Source: Hexactinellida sp. DTS-2022
Taxonomy: Eukaryota > Porifera > Hexactinellida
Reading direction: 5' to 3'
Length of the DNA: 64,000 nt
Assembly (NCBI GenBank): GCA_028753945.1
Contig: JAPNXP010000011.1
Location: 868,001-932,000 of the forward strand
Of this stretch, positions 42,621 to 54,471 are shown piece after piece (position 1 is the stretch's first letter; each line of letters starts with the position of its first letter). Made by a program: the position numbers and the translations under genes. Under the pieces are notes generated by a model that worked only from the letters and a program-made list of their open reading frames with translations, was not told where the DNA came from and made no database searches.

Positions 42621-43859
42621 ATGGCAACTGCATACCCATTTGAAGCAGGTAATAAAGATAATTACGAGTTAGAATTGAGTCGAGTGAGAGAGAAGGTTAA
42701 AACTAAATTTGTTGAATTTACTGATTGCTTGAAAGCTAGAGAAAGTGAGCTATTGAGAGAGTTGGATAATATTCTAGCTTCTTATCTCTCTTATAGAAGC
42801 CAATTGGAGAAAGTAAATGATAAGAAAATAGCTCTTGAAACAACGAAAACATTTCTTCAAAATCAAATTCAAACTTCTCCTATAAAGGCTGTTCATGAAG
42901 ATTGCATTGCGCGAGTAAACACAGAACTCAAAGCAATTGACACTCCAATAGAACCTAAAATGATTAGTTTTCAGTTTGACAGCATCAAAATGTTAGCTGA
43001 ATTGAACAAGTTGGGTAAGTTGGTAGAGAAAGTGAGAAGTGGAATTGACTATAAAAGCAAGAAACAACCTCTAGTGAGTGTTTGTGAAAGAGGAAATGGA
43101 ATGGGACAACTAGACATTCCACTAGGAGTAACTGTCGATAATAATACGGGCAATATTTACATAGCAGATCAAGGTAATAACTGTGTAAAAGTATTCGATT
43201 GTGCTGGCAAGTATTTGCTCAAATTTGGAGACAACGAAGATGAAGGAAAGATGAACAGTCCGAGAGGTGTAGCTGTTTGTGGAGGTAGAATTCTTATTTC
43301 TCAAGGTAACAACTGTATTCTCAATTATCAACTCGATGGGAAGTTTGTTTCTAGATTCGGTAGACAGGGAAGAGGAGAGTTAGAATTTATCTATCCCTAT
43401 GGTCTAACAATTGATGAGTCTAATGGATACATTTATGTTAGTGATCGTAATAATAATCGTATTCAGGTTCTTTCCCAGGATTTTCGTTTTATATCTCAAT
43501 TTGGAAAAGAAACACTGAAAGACCCTCATGATGTTAAACTCTCCAAGGAATACATTTATGTTCTCGATTCATCTAATCCTTGTCTCCATCTCTACAACTC
43601 TGATCGAATTCTACAGAAGAGTGTTGTATCTCGAGGCCAAGGAATGGAAGTTATTATTCCTTGTTTCTTTTTCATTGACCATACTGATTATTTTCTCATT
43701 TCAGATCGTAGCTCTAACTCTATTAATATTTTCAATACTGAATTCCAATTGATTCATAAGATTCCAGTCTCTAAGTATCCAACAGGTATTACAGTAGACA
43801 AACAAGGAAGAGTTATAGTAGTATTTCAAGCTAATAAGGATTGTCTACAGATATTCTAA
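42621..43859 (+). CDS. Coiled-coil and NHL-repeat protein (TRIM/NHL-like without RING), single exon
   Basis: A 412-residue protein. Residues about 15-110 are charged and helical (ELELSRVREKVKTKFVEFTD), a probable coiled coil. Residues about 155-412 form an NHL propeller of about six blades: GNIYIADQGNNCVKVF, RILISQGNNCI, GYIYVSDRNNNRIQVL, YIYVLDSSNPCLHLY, YFLISDRSSNSINIF and RVIVVFQANKDCLQIF. There is no RING or B-box. The start MATAYPFEAG follows a pyrimidine-rich acceptor-like sequence (tttatctttag) by five bases, so a 5' UTR intron is plausible; the LINE just upstream would then lie in that intron or the promoter. A related but diverged gene is at 20318, and a closer pseudogene at 45391. 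The function is unknown; NHL domains bind RNA or proteins. Confidence 0.9.
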   Translation: MATAYPFEAGNKDNYELELSRVREKVKTKFVEFTDCLKARESELLRELDNILASYLSYRSQLEKVNDKKIALETTKTFLQNQIQTSPIKAVHEDCIARVNTELKAIDTPIEPKMISFQFDSIKMLAELNKLGKLVEKVRSGIDYKSKKQPLVSVCERGNGMGQLDIPLGVTVDNNTGNIYIADQGNNCVKVFDCAGKYLLKFGDNEDEGKMNSPRGVAVCGGRILISQGNNCILNYQLDGKFVSRFGRQGRGELEFIYPYGLTIDESNGYIYVSDRNNNRIQVLSQDFRFISQFGKETLKDPHDVKLSKEYIYVLDSSNPCLHLYNSDRILQKSVVSRGQGMEVIIPCFFFIDHTDYFLISDRSSNSINIFNTEFQLIHKIPVSKYPTGITVDKQGRVIVVFQANKDCLQIF

Positions 43860-45390
43860 ACTCACTAAATAAATCCTAACTTTCCGTAAACATACTTTAT
43901 AACATTGTTCACCAATATTTATCCCCTTTTTATTTTATCTGTGCCGACTACTAAATAGTGACCAGTACTCTTGCTTCAACTTTCTAGCTCGATGTTCTTT
44001 ATTTTGAATTTATTTTTATTTTCTTATTCTTACCTTTTTTGCTAAGATCTTTGTTATTATACCAAAAATCTCAGTCTATTTAATCATCACATAATTTGTT
44101 TATTTGACCATTGTAAGAGTAGACCCTGTTCTCCTGTGAAAATTGTTCCCCTCTGCTTAATAGAGTATATTGTTCCCCGAAGAGTATCCACTAGTAAATT
44201 CTCTTCCCCTCAATACTAATCGAACTATGGTTAGTAGAACTTGTCGAAAGGTTTTGAATTACCTAAACTCTCTATCATTTTCACTTTGCTATATAGTGTC
44301 ATATCAAATATACAGTCAACTCCGCTTAATGGGGTCACTGGTTATTGTGGTCAACTGGCCTTATTTTTCCATGAACAAAATCATGCCAATACACTCTAAT
44401 ACACAATATTTCTGTTAATTGGGTCAAAATTATTAAATTTGAATCCAATTTGGTTATTCTGGGCAAAATTTGGGTTGGTTGACTCAATATTCGTTTTTAG
44501 AATTCCAAATTTCAACTAATCCGCTCAATTTTATCTCATTCGTGTAAAACACTTGTGCAATAGTATTTATATCACTCGTGTAGTGTTTTATACATGTATC
44601 TATTTAGTAATAATATTATTAACATTCTAGTAGTATACGTATATTATATATAGTTATGAACTTAAATAGTATAGTTTCAGGTAATTTAGTTCTCCGCTTA
44701 ATCGGGTCACCTATCGCTGGACCAAAGTGACAGTATTCCCTAGGAAATAAAGTTTGAGGGATTAGGATCTACTATGACACCGGTACGCTTATTCGCAGTA
44801 GGTGTTAATTGTAATTTAGTAGGGCTGAAACGAATATTCGAATATTCGTTTGTTGACTTTGTTGTGATGGTTAAGCATTAAATCAAATTCAAGGCTCAAA
44901 TTACAGCAGCAACTAGTTGTTTGTTAATGTTACAATAATGTCTTAAGGACTCTTAACCTAGTACTACTGTATTTAACGACACTCGTTTGGCCAGGCTGAC
45001 AAGGTCACTATATCCGAAGTAGATTCAAATACTTTTACGGACCTCTGGGCAATAGAAAAGTAGTTATTAGTGATTTGTTGCTAAAAATCGATGTAGTTAA
45101 ATCCAGTTATATCCAGAAAGGGTATTTATAGCCGCTCACCTATCGGCGTTATAATTATATAGACAAAAAAACTGAAATCACATATAATATTTGATCGTAT
45201 ATTGGGAAGTAATGAAGCTTGTATTGTATTATTTATGTTAAAGTTACTATGTTTGTTGTTATTAAACGTTACGCCACAAAATTATAATTTTTTCGTTATA
45301 AGAATGGTAACCCCAATTTCTAGCATGAATTTAATAAAAGTTTATTATTTTACTTTGAATTGTTCAAATACTTATCTTGAACAGTAAGAA
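43860..45390. other. Intergenic with MITE remains
   Basis: No gene supported. A pogo-like MITE begins with tacagtcaactccgcttaat at 44311 and seems to end near 44733; its right end is not a clean mirror. At 44822 one end of the agggctgaaacgaatattcg hAT family is present without its partner. The remainder is AT-rich. Confidence 0.55.
44313..44733. mobile_element. pogo-type MITE, diverged or rearranged
   Basis: Left end cagtcaactccgcttaatgg after ta. A similar motif (ctccgcttaatcgggtcacc) near 44692 is in direct, not inverted, orientation, so the right end is altered. tgggtca-type motifs repeat inside. Confidence 0.5.
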
Positions 45391-45508
45391 TGGCTACTGC
45401 TAATTGAAAATCCATTTTATTTCTTCATCAACCATACTGATATGATTCTCATATAAGATTACGATTCAAATTCGATTAATATTTTCAGTCATGAGTATGA
45501 GTTAGTGC

Positions 45509-46444
45509 CAGGGTTTGGTTCAATTCTAATTGTAATTGTAATTGAAAAACACAAATCCCTATAAGTGTAATTGTAATTGTAATTGAAATACAAAATCCCT
45601 ATAATTGTAATTGTAATTGTAAATATAAAGCACCGATCCATTTTGGAAATTTTGATTGTAATAATTTGTTCTTAAAAGCAGACCGAAAATTGTCGATTAC
45701 ACGTTTTCTAGTGGTAATTACTTATTAATATAAATTATTAGACACCAGTATGGCTTGACATTTTTGCTAAACTTCTAATAAGGGGTTAATTTTACATGAA
45801 TAAATGGCTTCTATTTGTAATCATGAGGGTATATACGTAATATTGAGCATTCAGTACTCAGCAGGGGTGGTGAATCTGCTGTTAACAGCCATTTGGCTGT
45901 TTGCTGTTAACAGCTCAGAATTCGTCCCCAACTTAACTGGATTTAAGTCGCCTTTAAGTTGTTAATTAACGCCAATTTAAGCTTCTAACTGCCAATGTGA
46001 GCTGTTAACAGCCAATGTGAGCTGTTAACAGCCAATTCAAGCTATTCAAATTCAATAATTGTATCAGTAAAATTAAGGAAAAGGGACAAGCAAAGAAGTT
46101 TATACTCAAAATGTTTAAATTCGAATTGTAATTCGTGTTTACATAACAGTGAAATTTGAAACTAAATGATTACATAATAATATTTCAATTGTTGCATTGG
46201 TCAGCATCTAGCTGTTAACAGCTTCGATTTTCATTAGCTGTTAACAGCCAGTGGCTGTTAACGTTAACAGCTTGGCTGTTTCCTTCCCTGGTACTCAGCC
46301 ATGATGCCATCTACCTACTCATAGGTTGGGTTCAATTATAATTGTAATTAATTTACTTTTTTGACATAATTGTAATTGTAACTGTAATTGAAATTCGAAG
46401 GATAGCGTAATTGTAATTGAAAATTATAATTGAACCCAACCCTG
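45509..46444. mobile_element. hAT-type MITE with TGTAATTGTAATTG arrays, 8-bp TSD gttagtgc
   Basis: Ends cagggtttggttcaattcta and the mirror aattgaacccaaccctg, with gttagtgc at 45501-45508 and 46445-46452. Removing it restores the NHL reading frame. A second hAT MITE is nested at 45861-46290. Confidence 0.93.
45861..46290. mobile_element. hAT-type MITE with GCTGTTAACAGC motifs, 8-bp TSD gtactcag
   Basis: Left end caggggtggtgaatctgctg, right end gtttccttccctg; gtactcag at 45853-45860 and 46291-46298. The self-complementary dodecamer gctgttaacagc and variants recur near both ends. A sister copy in the opposite orientation is at 63069-63529. Confidence 0.9.
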
Positions 46445-46559
46445 GTTAGTGCATACCATTCCTGTCTTAACGTCTCCAATGGGAGTTACCATTGATACTA
46501 ATGGGAGAATTATTGTAGTAACTCAAGGTGAAGATAATTGTCTGCAAATATTTTGAATA

Positions 46560-47012
46560 TATATTTTAATTTTTCCCCTTTATGAATCTTAAATATTTTT
46601 ATTCTTTGTAAATTTATTAATTTCGAATTATTTAACACGTAATATTCTAAAATTTAATTTTTATACACTGGCAGGGTAATTTTACTCAAAATAGACACTA
46701 ATATTCGTATTAGTTAATTTAATTGACAGTTATCTTCGTGCTCATTCTCCTATTCTAGAGATCTACGTATTAGCATTATTAATTTGTTTAGCTAACTACA
46801 CTAAGTACATTCCCCTCGTATTTAATTGGCTAACATATTTTGTCACCTTTAAATGTGAATATTTCTCTTAAAAAACTAATAGATCGTTGCCGCAGTACAA
46901 AATTAGCCCTGTATACAAATTTTCAGCTTTCTATGACCCGTTGTCTTTCCAATTAATTCTGGACAAACAAACACACAAACACATAAACAAACAAACAAAC
47001 AAAACAGAAAAT
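46560..47012. other. AT-rich stretch, no gene
   Basis: Ends in a short (AAAC)n tract (46965-47005) directly before hairpin H. Confidence 0.5.
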
Positions 47013-48296
47013 CCAAATTGCAGCTGTGCCGACACATGTTCCTTTGGTGGCACAATTTTTGGTGGTGGTTTATTGAAAGTGCATCCAATGGAACATACTG
47101 TCGGCACAGCTGCAATTTGGGATTTTTTTCTCCATGTCATGAACGCCTCATGGTGTTTAGACTCATTTAACAAGTTGTTACGGGACAAAGGAACGAAAGA
47201 TGAATTTGAAGTTTATTTCTATCTTTAACGATCTTGAGTTTAATGCCATTCATTAATTATGTATTGATAATATATGATATTATTAGTTAATTAGTTTAGC
47301 AATGTTTTCCACGGTGAGTTGGGTTAAGTCAACAAATTCCTTATATCATATTATATTATTTTATCCATTGTATAGTATTTCTGTGATTGAATAGAAGCCA
47401 GCACGGATTCAGAAGTTAAATTAATATAATTATCGCGAGTTGAATCAATAGAGTAAGATTTAACAAGTTAAATCAATAAAATTATTACAAGTTGAAACAA
47501 TAGAATTTGATTTAACAGTTTTACAGAAATTGAAGTGTGAGTAAACACAGGAGAATGGCACCCCAATTATGGCACAAACCTAGGCTAAGTTGAACATTTG
47601 CGAATTGCCAAAAGGTGTAGAATTTAATTCTCTATCCGTATATGTGAAATTTATCAAGCTAACTTTTAATTATTTAATGCTATGAGCCATAATTAGTTTA
47701 AATAGGTGTTAACGGAGAAATAAAAATAAAATCCAAAATTGCAGCCTGTGCCGACGCATGTTCCTTGGTGGCACTATATTTTGGTGGTGGTTTATTGATA
47801 GTGCCTCCAGAGGAACTTGCTGTCGGCACAGGCTGCAATTTTGGTCTTTTTTTCGCCAAGTCATCATCACTATAAAGGTGTTAAATTATTTCAGAAAGGT
47901 GTTTCAGAAGGCTACGACCCTTAGAGTGGTAGAAGTTTCCATCTTGCTCACTTCATTTGAGAGATATTCAAGTTTCAGTAGAATATAATATGTGCTGAGT
48001 CAGCATTTTTAGGTGCGTGTTGGGTATTCACCCAACTCCAACCAACCATGCGAATTATTTAATTCACAAAATTGTAAAAATACATTTTTTTGACGATGTC
48101 ATAATCACCTCAAGGTGTCAAGACCCACTTGTATAGGTGGTACCTGGCATAAGGACCAATTGATAAATTGAAAGTTTGTTTCTATCTTGAATCATCTCTG
48201 AGATTAATGAAATTTAGCTAATTAGTATAAATATTTAATTAATAAATTAATAATTTAACACCATTTTTATGTACAGCAAAATAAATAAAGTTAAAT
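47013..48296 (+). repeat. Dispersed about 1.5-kb unit, copy 2 (left part), with two hairpins H
   Basis: Two hairpins (47013-47120 and 47733-47843) with the AT-rich blocks described for copy 1 between and after them. The unit is interrupted at 48297 by a MULE MITE and at 48510 by MULE-2, and continues at 53505 (ttaatttaaattgaatttca). The uninterrupted counterpart is at about 55009-55060. Confidence 0.75.
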
Positions 48297-48479
48297 GAGC
48301 ATCCTTATATGTAGACCGTCTAGAAATAGACGGTCTATAAAAGCCCATACAAATAAGCCAAAAATTTGTAGACCGTCTATAAATTCTGTAGACCACTTGC
48401 CCTGCTTTTTATGGGTAATACTAATGCATAGGGAATAAAACCTGGTCTATTTCTAGACGGTCTACATATAAGATATCTC
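48297..48479. mobile_element. MULE MITE (GTAGACCGTCTA family)
   Basis: Same family and nearly the same sequence as 6551-6737. It stands 30 bp from the end of MULE-2, whose palindromic ends it shares. Flanks share ttaaat. Confidence 0.88.
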
Positions 48480-48932
48480 TTAAATTATTTGCACTTATTA
48501 TTAATTTAAGAGCTATCTTATATGTAGACCGTCTAGATCTAGACGGTCTACAAAATTATAGACGGTCTACAAATCTGTAGACCACCTTCACAAATTGTAT
48601 CAAACCTTGACTAAGAGCGTGTATATTAATACGGTCTACAAAATTATAGACGGTCTACAAAATCTGTAGACCACATTCAGAAATTGTATCAAATCTTGTA
48701 TCAAATTTTGACTTGTCTTTCTAAATACAATTTAGATAAGAGTAACGATTCTTTATTCCCGATTAAATTATTAAAAAAAAATTAGTTGTTAACTGGAGTG
48801 TAGTTTAAGATCGCAAACAATATGATTAGAGATCTTAATGCGAAATAATCATACATTTAGATTTCATTAAAATTGTGATAATACAACTTATTTCTAATAT
48901 AAGAGCCATTGATGTTGAGCTCAAATTATATA

Positions 48933-49611
48933 CATAGGGGCGGCTAGGGGGCCCATTTTGTAGTCTAGCGATTCTGTCCCTCGAAGCTAAACGAATCATA
49001 TTCCCATCTAGCTCCTGTTTTTAACTCAGGTCAGGTCAGGTCTTTTAAATTTTGATCCGGTAAGGTCAGGTCAGTTCAGTACAATTCATTAACTTCCTTC
49101 AGGTCTTTTTCAGGTACCTTTCAGGGCCTTTTCAGGTCATTTCTGATCATTCAGATTATACAGGTCATTCAAAAATAATTTCAGGTCAGTTCAAGTGTGT
49201 TCAGGTAATTAACAAAATCGTCTCAGGTCACTCAAAACACGGTTCACTTCAATTCATGACCTGAACTTTTGACAATCCTGTCATATAGTATATAGCTATT
49301 GCACAGCTGGTTGAATTGATCTTTGAGTTATTCACATGTAGTAGAACTTTGTCAAAAGACCACGTGCTATATTTGAAATTTATTTGGTGTTGTTGGCAAT
49401 GCAAATTCGGAATCAGCCTACTTAATTAGACGTTGGAAGCAAGCAGCAATGACAATTTTTATTTTGTTACTTATTACAACCAATATTTTTATGGTGTGAC
49501 AATATCTTGTTCAAAAAGGCCGTTATATATGTAAAATTTATTTGCGCCCATAATGACAGAAAATTCGGACTTCGCCTTCGCCCGAATTGACCACTAGCCA
49601 ATCGCCCCTGG
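48933..49611. mobile_element. Probable hAT-type element with AGGTCA motifs
   Basis: Imperfect inverted ends cataggggcggctag and ctagccaatcgcccctg. The interior 49018-49265 contains many tcaggtc / aggtca repeats in one orientation and one tgacctga at the far side. No exact target duplication was found. Confidence 0.5.
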
Positions 49612-50569
49612 GAGCGTTACTTCGAATTACACATATTATTTTCTAGATATGTTTCCATTTAACACTTAGAATTAGAGACACTGATAATAATCTGAGGTAA
49701 CAATAGCAAGCAAGGAAGTAACCAGCACAATGTCTAGGGGGGTCAGAGGCACTAGTCGCGAGCTTAGCGAGTGACCCAAAGGTGGTCTTGGGGCGTAACC
49801 CCAAGGGAAAAAAATTCACAGAGTTTATGTTAATAGCTAAGACGGCTCCGAGTTATGTCCTTTTCAAGTTGTTGACCAATTATTTGTCATTGTACAAGGG
49901 ATTCACAATAAAGCATTCGAATTTTGATCGAGAACACAAAACTTAGCGCATAGAACATGTCTTAGGGTGATATTTCGTCTTGAAAACGCACTTGTGGATC
50001 ATATAACAAAATTCAAATTTAGTGGTATTGAAATGTATCCATGCTCTTTTAAATTCAATTGATCACACTCTAGCACTCAGGGCATGATTATATATGTGAA
50101 TGTTAATTAACTACTAATTTTCCTGCAGTAAACATATTTACCAACTAAAACAAAATAGAATTGATTTAGAAAATAAATTGTAGTAACATTAGTGAAATTG
50201 AGGTATTGCCGTGTACGCCGATGATAGCAAGTAATTTTATTATTAGCTTAAAATAGTAAATTTTAAGTAACGGCTTGCTTTCACGGTTATGTAAGATATT
50301 TAAAATAAATAAACATTATTTGTTGATTGGAGTAGATGAGGTGTCGAAGTGTCCGCAGGTGCGCAGGCGCAGCACAAGCAATCGAAGCGAGTTTGTTAAA
50401 TATTAAATCCCCTAAAATCAGGTGGCGATTGTATAAATTGAGAATGTCGATAATCTTTGTTTAATTGAGTTAGATAGACGCACATGATCAGTGTATAATT
50501 GGATCCGTACGAACAGAAAAATAGACAATATTAATGATAGAAGAAAAAATAGATAACCGGTTAGATGGC

Positions 50570-53068
50570 TTAGTTAATCATTGTTTTACTCTTTTTCCGC
50601 ATCCGGTTATTCCTTTTCTTGGACAACACTGGGTTAAGTATTCTTTTGCCTTTAGGTCTCCCAACTTTTTTTGCAGTTTTCGGATTTAGAATCATTCTTC
50701 GTGAAGGTTCGTTATCAGTTTGCTCAACAATACTGGAAAGATCTTGAATTTCTCTAGCTGAGTTTTGTTCGTTTAAGTTCATAAATTGAAAATTGTCAGC
50801 TAACTTTTGAATAGTATCCCGGACTAGTTTGAAATTTTCTTCATTGTACTTTGCCTTTTCGGCAATGCTTCTAAACTCAGAACACATTAACAGGTACTTT
50901 TCATCAGGAGTCAACATTGGTACACCACATTCTTGAATAAATGAATTGGGATTATGGTCCAAAACTTGGTGCTCAACTTCAATATTGGAAGCTATGAACC
51001 ATATAGGCGCGACAACACTAGTAGGAATGCATTCAATTTGTTTTTGACGATAAATCCATAACATATGCCTGCATGGAAGGCCATAAGAATTGGGAAATAA
51101 ACAAGTGCACGTTGTTAAAGTTGTTTTTCTTAACTTCTCAACGTTTAGACTATCTTGCTCTATCCCTAAATCGTGTTTTATAATTGTTGCACTTATCGAC
51201 GCTTCATTTTGACTATGCTGACATAAATCATTTCCACTGCCCATAACTGATCGGTTAAGAGAATGATGGAGATTTGATTTGACGGTGTATACTTTTCCTA
51301 GGATATCCCCATCCTGCTCAGCGATGATATCATAGTTTAAGCACATAGATATCTGTACTTCAATTAATGATCTTGCATAAGGTGAAATTTTTGAAAAACT
51401 AGCTTTAATGGGGTGAGTTGGTGCATTCTGTGAAGCCTGTTTAAGTGCAAGTCTGGTTGCATTCCCTTCACCTTTTTCAGAAATAGTTACTTGATACTGA
51501 TCAAGCTTTGCAACAAGTTGAGTTAAGAGAGTGTGTGCTGTCAAAACACCCTTGATTGCAAAGTGAACTGATTCGCTTCTCTGCGTTGAAATTATTCCAC
51601 GTGTCTGAAATTGCCACGTCCACCTCACAGCCCATTTATATCGTTTTTCGTAAAGTGATTTTAACCATGGAATTGGTTCATCATTTTTATTGGAGTTATA
51701 AACTATTTTCAATAATTCATTCCACTCTTGGTCAAAGGAGTCAATTGAATTATAGTCTTGACGTTTGCATATGATCCACCATTTCTTAATAAAATTCTTA
51801 AAATGAGAACCCAACAGAGGCCTCATATGAGAGCAAATATTTTGTGAGATATGCCAAGTACACAAAGAGTGGTTAGTAGATGGAAGAATCTTCGTTATAG
51901 CTAATGCAATTGCCGGGTCACCATCGGTAACTATCGTACTTGGTGCCATGTGAAATCCTCTCAAAAATCCAAATAAATGATTCTTCAGTCTCGTCAAATA
52001 TCAACGCACATGCTAAAAATTATAGTCCTTCCATGCTTGTCTATGGTGTCCATATCTGCGAATCTCAGTCCATACCTGTTTGTAGCATGGCTCGTATCAA
52101 ATAAAAGAGGATTTTGATCACCACCTTATGCCCATGTTTGAGTACTATTCTCGAAAATCCAAAATGTCCTAATTAAGCACCCGTCTATATCTGTAACTGT
52201 AGCACAGAACAGATTCTTACTCAAATTACGTTTGTGCAAATATTCAACAAAGTTGGTAGCGTCAAACCCTTTTTCTTTCGAAGAAGGCTTGAAATAGTTA
52301 TAGATATCATTATAATTCCAAGAAATTTCAATATTTAGGTGAAAAGATTCACTTTGTAGCACACGGTTGATAAGTGCTGGAGAATATCCTGCTCTTTTAC
52401 AAATTTCTCCAATTTCGATTAGCTGGTCAGGAATGAAACGCAATGAACTCTGTGAAAGGCTAGATCCTGTGGTTAGAATTAATTCATGATTATGAAAGAA
52501 ATGATCTTTGATCCCCTCTCGCCGAATTAGCCTTCTTAAAGGATCCAATAATCATCTTAAACCTTCCTCCACCCAAACTAAAATCAAATGCCCACTTTTG
52601 TATTGCATTTTTCGCTTCATCAAAGCTAATCCAGGGTCCAGAGGGAAATCCATCGGGTATCTGAATCTCTTTTTTATCAAAAATTTTCGTCTCGGCCCGT
52701 TTTGTGCATTTTCTATTCATTTCATTACTAAGCATATGCTGCTGTGAGTGATCGATTTCTGTTTCAAGAGTACAATGATTATCCATACCAGGTTGGACCT
52801 GGTTATCAGTGTTTAGATTCATATCATCTGGAGAGTAGATACTTGGATCTGCGTCAAGAGATTGATCGCTTGAATTTTGAGAATTATTATAGTAGTCTTC
52901 AGGAATGGGAGGAAATTTCGAAGCATATGGATAAAAAGGAGGATCACGATCACCATACCTGATATCTTCACTCACAACGTTATTTAATGGACCAATAATG
53001 CAATTTCGCAAATTGTTGTTAAAGAATTGGTGTGATATGTCGTTCATATAAGCATCAACGTAGTCCAT
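50570..53068 (-). pseudogene. MULE transposase, FAR1-like with SWIM zinc finger (broken)
   Basis: Three main pieces on the minus strand. Piece one (53068-52490) has an acidic start and a FAR1-like beginning (GPWISFDEAKNAIQKWAFDF). Piece two (52548-52126) has HNHELI and the helical linker. The catalytic part begins at about 52115 with NPLLFDTSHATNRYGL, changes frame near 51960, and the long open piece (51997-50570) carries STIVTDGDPAIALAI, the CTWHISQNI motif, SESVHFAIKG, and the SWIM finger CTCLFPNSYGLPCRHML. It ends in a basic AT-hook-like tail (KKVGRPKGKR). Plant FAR1/FRS factors and Mutator transposases share this order. Three or more frame changes or stops make it inactive, but each piece is well preserved, so it probably died recently. 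Confidence 0.88.
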
Positions 53069-53504
53069 TTTGTAGATAGTGAATTATGTTTGAAATATTG
53101 TCAAATTATCAATTAGAAACATTTATAGATTATAGATTTGTTTATAACAACAATCCTTTATGCATATTCGACATTCCATATATTTTTGCAATATATTTTT
53201 GAACACTTAGTAGTTTAAATAAACTTCAAATAATTTCTGAATGTGGTCTACAGATTTTGTAGACCGTCTATAATTTTGTAGACCCTATTAATATACACGC
53301 TCTTAGTGAAGGTTTGATACAATTTCTGAAGGTGGTCTACAGATTTTGTAGACCGTCTATAATTTTGTAGACCGTATTAATATACACGCTCTTAGTCAAG
53401 GTTTGATACAATTTCTGAAGGTGGTCTACAGATTTTGTAGACAGTCTGACTCTATAATTTTGTATGACCGTCTAGATCTAGACGGTCTACATATAAGATA
53501 GCTC

Positions 53505-54470
53505 TTAATTTAAATTGAATTTCACTATCATATTTGAATTCAGCGCACTCGATAACCCCAATAATCCAATTGGAAACTTCTATAAGTTAAATACAAAAGG
53601 AATTAATTATAATAAATTACGTCAGTACATTAATTGTGCAAGAATATTCTCGCCGAAATAAATATAATCACTTAATCTGTCGTTGTTGTGGAATGTAAAA
53701 TCTTAACGGTTCTATCATAAACCATCTTTAGTTTAATGCCATTCATTCATTACTTATTGATAATAAATTAAATTATTAGTTATTTATTTTAGCAATGTTA
53801 TCCACGGTGAGTTGAGTAAAGTCAACAAATTCCTTATATAAATTAATTTAATTTAATCCATTGTATAGTAATGCTACAATTAAATAGAAGCCAGCTGGAA
53901 TTTATAAGTTGAATCAATTTAATTATCGCAAGTTGAATCAATAGAGTAGGATTTAACAAGATAAATCAATATAATTATTACAAGTTGAAACAATGGAATT
54001 AGATTTAACACTTTTACAGAAATTGAAGTGTGAGTAAACAAAGAAATTTCAACCCCCATTTATGGCAAAAATTGAACCCATTTTTAAAAGTTTTCTCTCC
54101 CAACAGACGCAGAATTTTAAGATGAATCCAAATATGAAATAAAATTTGGGGGTTTAGTAAAACATATTTTGAGTTATGGACCAGACAAATTTTGAAAGGT
54201 GTTAAAGATGTGTCCAAAATTTGTTAATCAATAATCGTAACCCCAGGTGCACATCTGTAACCCATGAGACACCCATCCTAAAATTTGGGCTCTTAATTAA
54301 TAAAACTCTGTTTTGTGGAGTGGCTACGGATAAAAAATAATAATAATAACTAACCAAAGCACTAAGATTAGAACTGGGCCAATATACTATAGTATAGTCG
54401 GCACAGTAAAAATAAAGGCAGTGATTTCAATACTGGGCCACTATACTATAGTATAGTCGGCACAGTAAAA
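53505..54470 (+). repeat. Dispersed about 1.5-kb unit, copy 2 (right part)
   Basis: Continues the unit broken by MULE-2, with the blocks cgataaccccaataatcc, aatctgtcgttgttgtgg, ccattcattcattac and acatctgtaacccatgaga, ending in two ctatactatagtatagtcgg palindromes before the hairpin at 54472. Confidence 0.75.
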
Positions 54471-54471
54471 T

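Larger units (their letters stand above)
45391..46556 (+). pseudogene. NHL-gene pseudogene split by a hAT element
   Basis: The start reads MATAN, as in the gene at 42621, then jumps by deletion to the last blades: FFINHTDMILI, a stop, then SNSINIFSHEYELV. After the inserted element (45509-46444) the frame continues VHTIPVLTSPMGVTIDTNG and ends VVTQGEDNCLQIF. This follows residues about 350-412 of the neighbouring gene. Most of the coiled coil and propeller is missing. It is a dead partial duplicate of the gene 1.5 kb upstream in the same orientation, with the end still well preserved. Confidence 0.9.
48510..53504 (-). mobile_element. MULE with FAR1/SWIM-type transposase, 9-bp TSD ttaatttaa
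   Basis: Left end gagctatcttatatgtagac, right end its mirror (gtctacatataagatagctc); ttaatttaa at 48501-48509 and 53505-53513. The ends are made of tagaccgtctagatctagac palindromes and several gtagaccgtct units with cttagtcaaggtttgataca between them, the right side having more units than the left. The gene runs on the minus strand. A GC-rich element is inserted at about 48933-49611; the rest of 48700-50570 is AT-rich and geneless. Confidence 0.93.

Noticed and set aside
49018-49265. Functional hormone response element
   Set aside because: Not accepted as a feature: the motif array lies in a mobile insertion and has no gene nearby; kept only as a low-interest observation.
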